Part shown: positions 17,687 through 23,786 of the stretch, piece by piece | Position numbering within the stretch: the first letter of the stretch is position 1 | How the letters are laid out: each line of letters opens with the position of its first letter | NCBI RefSeq assembly: GCF_900141935.1 | Contig: NZ_FQYX01000028.1 | Location: 1 to 52,789 of the forward strand | DNA length: 52,789 nucleotides | Source: Arenibacter nanhaiticus | GTDB taxonomy: Bacteria; Bacteroidota; Bacteroidia; Flavobacteriales; Flavobacteriaceae | Direction: 5' to 3' | Made by a program: the position numbers and the translations under genes | The notes under the pieces: generated by a model | The model's database searches: none | The model's input: the letters and a program-made list of their open reading frames with translations, nothing else | What the model was told of the DNA's origin: nothing

Positions 17687-18142
17687 GCTGAAATTTTACT
17701 ATTGGGTCAAATATTATCAATGTTTTAGGGGGCTGACAAGGGATTTGACCCATTTGACCGAATCTACCCAAACACCAAAACCTCTCCGACCCCCTATAAA
17801 CAAAGGCTTTGCGCAGCAAAATAGAATCGTAACACCGCAACGCGTGTTACCCTCTTGCTATCCCTTTTTTTTCGCCCTCAGCGAAAAATTTTCATCCAAT
17901 ACCTGAAAATAGCCCCAACGCCCAGGGATCTATCATTGAAAGAAAAAATTAAGATTTCCAAAGGGTCATTTTTAGTGAATTCACAACGAATTCTAAAAAG
18001 CAATGCGAATACTGAAATTTGGTTTGGGATAATTCTTAGAGCTAAAAACTATAAATTTTACTACGATCCCAGGAGAACCATCCGGGAAGATCTAAAGGTT
18101 TTTCCCGGTCAATTCTCCATCCTGGTTCGCCCTCTCTATCGC
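17687..18142. other. Candidate origin of transfer (oriT) region
   Basis: About 455 bases without a supported gene between bfmA and the DUF6876 gene. It contains an inverted repeat GTAACAC (17829-17835) / GTGTTAC (17844-17850) around CGCAACGC. A perfect hairpin, TTTTTCGC-CCTCA-GCGAAAAA, lies at 17868-17888. An inverted repeat next to a relaxosome gene is the usual form of an oriT, with the nick site just outside the repeat arm. The assignment rests on position and structure only. A plus-strand frame at 17855-18202 is considered spurious. Confidence 0.5.
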
Positions 18143-18523
18143 TTAATATTCCCCGGGCAACATCAAGGTATTTTCAACAAAGAACAGTCGGAGTCGGTCT
18201 AATGGAAAATCGGTTGAGTGGTAACTATGGGTTTCAAAAATAATCCCATTGCCATCGCTGTAATCAATGGTAGCTTCGTACCCCAATGCTTCCTTCTCCT
18301 CCCCTGAATATTTTCTAAAATCGATGGTAATAAATCGGCTTCTGTTCATCAGGCTATTAGCGATTACGGAAACATCCGTCACCAGCCAATAACATTCTCC
18401 GGCCTTGGCAAGGTATTTTATGCCCTCCGTAAATTTTGTTTTTAAAAGTGGGATTTGATACAACATTTCAGAACCCGAAAATTGTGCTAAACCCTCCTTT
18501 AATCCTTTCATATCTGTGTCCAT
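18143..18523 (-). CDS. DUF6876-family protein
   Basis: 126 residues, soluble. The family pattern is seen as TEGIKYLAKAGECYWLVTDV at about residues 32-51, then RFITIDFRKY and a YSDGNGIIFETHSYHSTDFP segment with a C-terminal RLFFVENTLMLPGEY. DUF6876 proteins are carried by Bacteroidota conjugative and mobilisable elements; their function is unknown. Upstream members of the same orientation are ssb and the replication genes. A hairpin at 18559-18589 lies between it and ssb and may separate the transcripts. Confidence 0.72.
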   Translation of the reverse strand: MDTDMKGLKEGLAQFSGSEMLYQIPLLKTKFTEGIKYLAKAGECYWLVTDVSVIANSLMNRSRFITIDFRKYSGEEKEALGYEATIDYSDGNGIIFETHSYHSTDFPLDRLRLFFVENTLMLPGEY

Positions 18524-18558
18524 TTTTGATAAATTTTAAGTAGTTAATGATAAAATAT

Positions 18559-18589
18559 AGAGGGTGCTACATTTTGGGCAACGCCCTCT
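18559..18589 (+). terminator. Hairpin with T-run between ssb and the DUF6876 gene
   Basis: AGAGGGTG (18559-18566) pairs with CGCCCTCT (18582-18589) through one G-T wobble, and TTTTTCTTTT follows on the + strand. As a + strand terminator it would protect against antisense transcription. On the - strand it could reduce read-through from ssb into the DUF6876 gene. Confidence 0.45.
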
Positions 18590-18622
18590 TTTTCTTTTCT
18601 GGTACCATTGGTTGCTGTTCTT

Positions 18623-18961
18623 TTAGGGCTTGCTTCCAAGCAGAAGGATCTCCTCTGCAATCACTTCAGTTATATAGCGGGCATTGCCATCGGCAGCCTC
18701 ATAACTTCGAGTCTTTAACTTCCCTACTACTCCAACCTCCCTGCCCTTTCTAGCATAATTTTCTACGACCTCGGCGGTTTTACCCCAAGCAATAACAGTG
18801 TGCCAATCAGTGTTCTTGACCTTCTCGCCGTTCGAGTTTTTGTAATAGTCATTAGTGGCTAAATGAAAACGGGCTACTTTTTTACCGCTTTCAAGGTTCG
18901 TAATCGAGGGAACATCCCCGATGTTCCCGATCAACTGTACATGATTTCTTAATCTGCTCAT
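18623..18961 (-). CDS. ssb: Single-stranded DNA-binding protein
   Basis: 112 residues from ATG 18961 (MSRLRNHVQLIGNIGDVP). A longer frame starting at 18988 adds nine non-conserved residues. The OB-fold pattern of bacterial SSB is clear: VQLIGNIGDVPSI, ARFHLATNDYYKN, TDWHTVIAWGKTAEVVENYA and GREVGVVGKLKTRSYEA. The acidic C-terminal tail (DDIPF type) that binds partners in chromosomal SSB is missing; the protein ends LLLGSKP. This short form is typical of SSBs on mobile elements, where it protects single-stranded DNA during transfer and replication. Confidence 0.92.
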   Translation of the reverse strand: MSRLRNHVQLIGNIGDVPSITNLESGKKVARFHLATNDYYKNSNGEKVKNTDWHTVIAWGKTAEVVENYARKGREVGVVGKLKTRSYEAADGNARYITEVIAEEILLLGSKP

Positions 18962-19555
18962 AATTGAAAAATTTATATCCGCATCCATGCAGACGGTTCA
19001 TACTGTATTGAAAATGATTTACTTATTATATCTCGAGCGTTTTCCCTTTTTTGATTTTTTTGTGGCGTTTTATTCTTAGGATTTGGATACGCTTTCATGA
19101 TTTCTTGTTTTTGATTTACTTCCTATAGCGCTTTCGCTGTTACCTTTTTTGATGCACTAGCCTTTACAATATTCGAGCTTGGAAAGACGTATAAATAAGA
19201 GCGGGGCTTAGCCTGGTTTATGCCGTCGCTCTAGGTCGAATATTGTTATTTCGACATCGAAAAAAGGTCATAGCGGATATCCAGCAGTAGCACTAAAACA
19301 ATCTATGAAAGGATCCCAACACCGATGGAACGGCACAAAATGCACCAATGGAAATCCTTTAAAGTTTTACTGTTGAATTTTTATTAAGATTAATTTAGGA
19401 GTACGAAAGGCAAAGCGGACTTGAGCAGTGGGTTTAAGGGCACCCGGTACGGTGCTCTTACACCCATTGTTCGTGTCCAAGACTTTGTTCCGAGGCTTAT
19501 TGCCCGAAATGGAATGTAGTGGCAATATGCCGCAGGGAACACACCTTAGGTGGTA
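18962..19555. other. Long non-coding region upstream of ssb with nested inverted repeats
   Basis: About 590 bases with no supported gene. It holds the nested inverted repeat at 19166-19246, listed separately, and a near-palindrome AAGGGCACC (19436-19444) / GGTGCTCTT (19451-19459) around CGGTAC. Plus-strand frames here overlap the 3' end of the EEP gene and have no family features. The ssb promoter should lie near 18962-19050, but no perfect -7 box was found. Its position between replication-type genes makes a replication origin or structured RNA possible. Confidence 0.45.
19166..19246. repeat. Nested inverted repeat, possible origin or structured RNA
   Basis: Outer arms ACAATATTCGA (19166-19176) and TCGAATATTGT (19236-19246) are a perfect 11-bp inverted repeat. 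Inside it, AGAGCG (19198-19203) pairs with CGCTCT (19227-19232). The 81-base region could fold into a long interrupted stem-loop. It sits upstream of ssb in a gene-free stretch. Confidence 0.6.
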
Positions 19556-20668
19556 TTACTCCATATCCAGTTTCGCCCAGATCAAGGGATGGGAACTGGC
19601 CGCATGCCCTCTAGTTTTCACTGTTGGATATACTTCCCATTTCATGTTACGCTCTGGCCACATCGCTTTACGGTTGAGTCCACAAGAGATGACTCTCCGG
19701 TTCATTTCATAGGAAAGCAGCATATAATCCTTCTGTTTGATATTTACCCCCATCCGATAGCCTCCCAAACTAAAATATCCGGCTCCTCTGCCCTTGTCCT
19801 TGTCGATCTTACATTTTACATGTTTGGAGACATCTTCAAGATCGGTTTCCCGAAGTATTGGGTAAAGGCAGTTGCTATAGGATAGATCGTTTAAAGTGCC
19901 ACAGATCAAGATCAATTCTTTTCCTTCGATCAACATTTTATCATAAATAGCAGCAACTTTCCTAGCCTGTAGCCTTCTCTTAGATTCGTCCTCTGGGGAA
20001 AAATGGTTGCAAAGGATATAGACCCTTTCGCCTTTTGGGGTTACAACAACATATTCCTGACAGTCGATATCAAATAGATAATCAGGCAGGGCGGTATTGT
20101 TTATGGCATGGCTTTTTACGGTATCCAAGCGGAATCCGTTTTTCGTCATTACCCCCATACTCAGGCCACGGCCATCGTTCCCTTCCATGACCATGACCTG
20201 GTCAAAAGGAGTTATCTTAAACTCTTGAAACAATTCCCGATTAAACTCCATTAACGAAGCCTTGTCCTCTACCTCTTGCAGAATTAATATATCCGGATCT
20301 ATTTCCGAAATAAGGCGTGCTTTATTCAATGTGGATTTATGGTCTATGGCTATAGTATGAAGGGCTATCCAGCCGTTCCAATCCGTAAGTTTAGAGGCTT
20401 TCATTTCCTGGGCAAAGCCCCGTTGTTTTAGAAACAATTCCCCTTGTCTTTTTCTAAGCACCCCGTACGGATGGATGTTGATTTTCTCAAAACCCAACAA
20501 AAAAGTAAGTTCTCGGATTCTGCTAATTTCATTTTCGCTTTTTTGCATTCTTGGCAATAGGCTGTCCAATTCCACGATCCAATCGGATACGCATTTGCTC
20601 AATGTAGCCCTAATCAGGCCCTTGTCCCTGTGATAGAGGTTTTCAATGTTCCATGTTGCTATTTTCAT
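19556..20668 (-). CDS. Endonuclease/exonuclease/phosphatase-fold protein with altered catalytic motifs
   Basis: 370 residues. EEP-family motifs appear in order: TWNIENL at residues 5-11, LILQEVED near residue 130 with the metal-binding Glu, a CNHFSP strand near 215, a CGTLNDL motif near 257 and SSHPLIWAKL at the C-terminus. The usual GDFN and SDHxP motifs are GTLN and SSHP here, so two Asp residues that normally take part in catalysis are missing. Activity may be lost or changed. The gene starts 11 bases after the helicase-loader-like gene, so it belongs to the replication operon of the element. Confidence 0.75.
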   Translation of the reverse strand: MKIATWNIENLYHRDKGLIRATLSKCVSDWIVELDSLLPRMQKSENEISRIRELTFLLGFEKINIHPYGVLRKRQGELFLKQRGFAQEMKASKLTDWNGWIALHTIAIDHKSTLNKARLISEIDPDILILQEVEDKASLMEFNRELFQEFKITPFDQVMVMEGNDGRGLSMGVMTKNGFRLDTVKSHAINNTALPDYLFDIDCQEYVVVTPKGERVYILCNHFSPEDESKRRLQARKVAAIYDKMLIEGKELILICGTLNDLSYSNCLYPILRETDLEDVSKHVKCKIDKDKGRGAGYFSLGGYRMGVNIKQKDYMLLSYEMNRRVISCGLNRKAMWPERNMKWEVYPTVKTRGHAASSHPLIWAKLDME

Positions 20669-20679
20669 CTTTTTGTTTT

Positions 20680-21342
20680 TTAAGTTCGTTTATCCCTGGT
20701 GCTTTTATCAAAGCCTATGAGGTTGAATATTTGACGCATCCGGCTACGGACTCTTTTTCCGTAACGTTCCTCCAATTCCTCTGCGTTCAGATTGGTAGTG
20801 CCATGGGTGATTATTTTGGTTTGCTGGTACAGTTCGTGTCTTGAAATCAACACCTCTCCCATGACATTGCAGTCCATTCCAAAGTGCCTTCCCAGGGGTT
20901 CTACCCCTAGATCATCAAAGCAATAGAAGCGTCCATTGCCGTACTCTTCGATGATCTTGTAGCCGATATGGTTAAAGGCAAAAGTGATGTTCCGCGCCGG
21001 TATGATTTCATAGGGTCTTTGGTGTGGGACGATGTGGCGTATCAACCGCATCAGACTGGTTTTTCCGCAGCCGACAGGACCTGATAGCAATATCCCCTTA
21101 TCGGGGTCGATATCGAACTTTTTGCAGTTGTCGAAATCCCGAACCATGTAATTGCACAGCTTCAGTAAAATCTCCTTGTCCTCGTCATAGATTTGAAAAT
21201 TTCTACCAAAAAGCAACTTGCCTTTGGCTTCGAGATAGACGAGTACCTTTGAAAAATCATAAGCGATATGCTTGCCGTCAAAATCCCCCAAGGAATATTC
21301 CGTGGCTCCTTCAATGATGATATGTGGGCGTGATTTTTCCAT
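20680..21342 (-). CDS. DnaC/IstB-like AAA+ ATPase
   Basis: 220 residues. Walker A GPVGCGKTS lies at about residues 88-96, Walker B FYCFDDLG at about 136-143, a sensor region ITHGTTNLNAEELEERYG follows, and the C-terminal arginine finger region is RVRSRMRQIFN. This is the form of DnaC-type helicase loaders and of IstB ATPases. In mobile elements of Bacteroidota it is found next to a replication protein gene, as here, and is probably used to load a helicase at the element's origin. The gene begins four bases after the upstream gene's stop. Confidence 0.8.
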   Translation of the reverse strand: MEKSRPHIIIEGATEYSLGDFDGKHIAYDFSKVLVYLEAKGKLLFGRNFQIYDEDKEILLKLCNYMVRDFDNCKKFDIDPDKGILLSGPVGCGKTSLMRLIRHIVPHQRPYEIIPARNITFAFNHIGYKIIEEYGNGRFYCFDDLGVEPLGRHFGMDCNVMGEVLISRHELYQQTKIITHGTTNLNAEELEERYGKRVRSRMRQIFNLIGFDKSTRDKRT

Positions 21343-21346
21343 TAGT

Positions 21347-22021
21347 TCAAAGGGGTTCCCCGTAGTTTTTTTTAGTGGTGGTCTGGAGGTAATCTACCTT
21401 GCCTTTTTTTCGGGGTTTTCTAGCAGGTTCTTTGTTCGCATTTATTTCATTTGCCTTGAGCATCCATTTCTTTGCAAAAGCCCTCCAATCTTCTATTGAG
21501 CTTTTCCCACCAACCTTCCATCCTATCCCCTGGTAATGGTTATAAAACCTTGTTGCTTCCACTGCTGCCCAATGGTTCTTTTTAAAAAAATTTAAAACAA
21601 CTTGTTCATTTTTGGGTATGCTCTTTCTAGAGAGTTTAATATTTGTTTTAATTTGTTTATTAATGTTTATATATGATACCACCGCTAGTCCACCGCTAGT
21701 TTCATGCTTGTCCACCACTGGTCCAGGACTTATCTCAAAAATGGGCATCTTGATTCTGCTCCCCTTAAAGCGGTTTCGGGAGGGTTCATAAACGATATAT
21801 CCCCATTGGTGCAGATTGGAAATACAGCGATGATAAGTTGTTCTCGAACCTATCTTGGAAAGTATCATTGTTGCTTCCCTATCCACTAAAAAACTGTTAG
21901 AAAAACGATTCTTGTTCCACATTTGAAAGAGGGCAATATACAGACTGATATGGGTAGGATTTAGCCTCTCATCCGACGCAAAAACTTCAAATATTGCATT
22001 GAGGTGTTTTATATAGTTCAT
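21347..22021 (-). CDS. Putative replication initiation/winged-helix protein of a mobile element
   Basis: 224 residues. The N-terminal half looks like a winged helix (LNPTHISLYIALFQMWNKNR, ILSKIGSRTTYHRCISNLHQ, WGYIVYEPSRNRFKGSRI). A polar linker follows, then a C-terminal region with VVLNFFKKNHW, FYNHYQGIGWKVGGKSSIED and WRAFAKKWM. That tail, ending in basic residues, is common in replication-type proteins that precede a DnaC-like gene in Flavobacteria. DNA binding at the element's origin is inferred. It overlaps the stop of the Xis-like gene (ATGA) and is followed by the AAA+ gene after four bases. Confidence 0.65.
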   Translation of the reverse strand: MNYIKHLNAIFEVFASDERLNPTHISLYIALFQMWNKNRFSNSFLVDREATMILSKIGSRTTYHRCISNLHQWGYIVYEPSRNRFKGSRIKMPIFEISPGPVVDKHETSGGLAVVSYININKQIKTNIKLSRKSIPKNEQVVLNFFKKNHWAAVEATRFYNHYQGIGWKVGGKSSIEDWRAFAKKWMLKANEINANKEPARKPRKKGKVDYLQTTTKKNYGEPL

Positions 22022-22380
22022 CTCCTTTTTTTTGAAGTTTTCACAGTATTCTCAATAAGGACTTTCTCTATCTCTTCTGCGTCATAAAAAATAAGCCCTC
22101 CTATTTTAACAAAGGGTATGGTTCCATTCATCCGTAGGCTTAACAGGGTAGTTGGACTAATCTGAAGCATTTCCAAGACCTGGGTGCTTTTCAACCATTC
22201 CTTTTTTGATTGCTCTGGCCGTTTTTGTTTCAATAAATCTTTGATCTCCAGGATAACATCCATTTTAAGCTCTCGCAGATCGTCCGTAGTAATAATTGTT
22301 TCCGACAATTCTTTGATCTCCTGGAGAAGTTCCATCTTGAACTCTCCAAGATCCTCCGTTGTAATAATTTTTACTGCCAT
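22018..22380 (-). CDS. Excisionase-like helix-turn-helix protein with duplicated N-terminal helix
   Basis: 120 residues from ATG 22380 (MAVKIITTEDLGEFK). A frame beginning ten codons earlier is less likely because A/T-rich promoter DNA lies there. Residues 4-27 and 28-51 are a tandem repeat (IITTEDLGEFKMELLQEIKEL and IITTDDLRELKMDVILEIKDL). The C-terminal half is a MerR/excisionase-type winged helix: EWLKSTQVLEMLQISPTTLL, then VKIGGLIFYDAEEIEKVL. Proteins of this form in RteC-controlled elements act as excisionases or helix-turn-helix regulators. It heads the replication operon and lies downstream of the repeats at 22462 and 22588. Confidence 0.72.
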   Translation of the reverse strand: MAVKIITTEDLGEFKMELLQEIKELSETIITTDDLRELKMDVILEIKDLLKQKRPEQSKKEWLKSTQVLEMLQISPTTLLSLRMNGTIPFVKIGGLIFYDAEEIEKVLIENTVKTSKKRR

Positions 22381-22614
22381 AACTTTGTATTTTTTATAAG
22401 ACCAATACAATTGATTAGTCTTTGTTCTTTACAAAGTTGAAGAGGTCTTATGGAATAATTCGTCAATTGACACCCTACTGACAAAACGATTTATCAAGTG
22501 GTTTTATAAGAAATAACTAGGAAAACACCCCTAAACAAGGGTGTTTTAAGGAAGAGTATTCTTAGTTTTTACTGAAATTCAAAAACAGTCAATTGACAGT
22601 GACCTGACATTTTA
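22381..22614. promoter_or_regulatory. Regulatory region of the Xis-like operon with two direct repeats
   Basis: Two 22-base copies share GTCAATTGACA, four variable bases and [A/C]CTGACA: 22462-22483 and 22588-22609. TTATCAA follows each copy within about 10 bases. GTCAATTGAC is itself palindromic. Nearer the gene, ATAAGACC (22396-22403) and GGTCTTAT (22444-22451) form an 8-bp inverted repeat around CAAAGTTG, whose complement CAACTTTG is one base from the TAnnTTTG -7 box. The copies lie 82 and 208 bases upstream of the Xis-like ATG and directly after rteC. In CTnDOT, RteC activates the excision operon from sites in this position, so these are candidate RteC sites. Confidence 0.6.
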
Positions 22615-23439
22615 TCAATCATCCATTTCAACCGTCCAGTTCTGTAAAGTTTTTCTAAGTTTATCCATGAATTTTGTGGGATTGGAGCGATTTCTTATTC
22701 GGATGGAAGTATGGTGGTAATCGCCAAGATCCATACCGGTTACCCTTTCCAAGAACTCCATAACTGATTTTAAGCTAGTGTTCCCATGATCAATGGCACC
22801 GCTATAAAATAGGGCGAACCCTAATTCTGTAAGCGCGATTTTCGCCTCGGTCCATTTAATTTTAGCTATCGGTGTTTTTAATTCTGACGCTAAAGTATTA
22901 GGAGTACAGAGTTTATTGTGAAGAAATTCCAAGTAGCCTTTTAAGCCTTTTATGTGGGCAAGTAGGCCGTCATGGGAAGAACTGAACTCAGGGTCAAAAC
23001 TCACCCCTATGGGACTGGGCCAAGCATATAACTGCCTGTTTTTACGCAAAAAATACTGTGCATCCATTCTTTGGTTTTCCAGTTCCACATACAATATCAT
23101 GTCCTTGTGGTTGGATAGGAAAGTGTTTACTTCCAGCATTTTTGCTTTAATAATATCTTTTTGCAAATCACCCGAAATATTGGCAAATTCAAGCTCAAAA
23201 GATAGCAGGTGTCTACATCGAAAAAGGTGGCCTAAAAGAAAAGGTTTGTGATTCTTAAAAAACCGGATTTCCGACGCTTCATCCGGGAAACCCTGAGAGA
23301 TTACCGCGACACGGTATCCCTCTAAAATAGTTTGGCAATAAGTAATGGATTTGTCATACGACACTAGGGTATTGCTATTCGATTGCCTTATTTGCTGTAA
23401 TTCAGCTTCAATTTCTTTTTGAGAGCGTATCCATTCCAT
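22615..23439 (-). CDS. rteC: RteC-family regulator of element excision
   Basis: 274 residues. The RteC domain is recognisable in the C-terminal half: IKWTEAKIALTELGFALFYS, GAIDHGNTSLKSVMEFLERV, TGMDLGDYHHTSIRIRNR and TKFMDKLRKTLQ. The N-terminal half is helical and has FFKNHKPFLLGHLFRCRHLL and an MILYVELENQRMDAQYF segment. In the tetracycline-responsive element CTnDOT, RteC binds upstream of the xis2c promoter and switches on excision. The gene here precedes the Xis-like operon, with the repeated sites between them. The RteA/RteB two-component pair of CTnDOT is absent from this window. Confidence 0.88.
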   Translation of the reverse strand: MEWIRSQKEIEAELQQIRQSNSNTLVSYDKSITYCQTILEGYRVAVISQGFPDEASEIRFFKNHKPFLLGHLFRCRHLLSFELEFANISGDLQKDIIKAKMLEVNTFLSNHKDMILYVELENQRMDAQYFLRKNRQLYAWPSPIGVSFDPEFSSSHDGLLAHIKGLKGYLEFLHNKLCTPNTLASELKTPIAKIKWTEAKIALTELGFALFYSGAIDHGNTSLKSVMEFLERVTGMDLGDYHHTSIRIRNRSNPTKFMDKLRKTLQNWTVEMDD

Positions 23440-23786
23440 ATTCCTTTCCTTTTGTAGTCCTTAAGTTTTTAATTTCCTAGTGGTCATTGAAGTATTTTCA
23501 AACAAGGTCTATTATTGTTGAACACTTAAATTTCATTATAAAACCAAGAAATAAAAAGTCGGATTAAAGGCGGTTTATAAAGGGAAGGGAGGCATTTATA
23601 AATCAAGAGAAATTTTGGTGGAAAAATTCAATTCTAGGCTAGATGAGATACCCTAATGTTAAAGCAAATAACCTTATTTGAAAATCAAAGAAGGTATGTT
23701 AAGAACAGCTTAGATTATCCATTCCTCAATCTAGAGACAAGATAGTATTGAAAATGAAAAAAAGGTAGAAATTTAAGAGGATAACT
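23440..23786. other. Non-coding gap between the peptide operon and rteC
   Basis: About 350 AT-rich bases holding the rteC promoter on one side and the 3' end of the peptide operon on the other. No hairpin terminator, attachment repeat or small gene was found. It is a plausible edge of the mobilisable element, but no sequence feature marks the boundary. Confidence 0.4.

Noticed and set aside
17855-18202. Plus-strand frame of 115 codons in the candidate oriT region
   Set aside because: It overlaps the 3' end of the DUF6876 gene on the other strand, shows no family motif and crosses the inverted repeats; chance opening is more likely.
19428-19885. Plus-strand frames of 94 and 111 codons
   Set aside because: They are antisense to the EEP-fold gene and have no features of real proteins.
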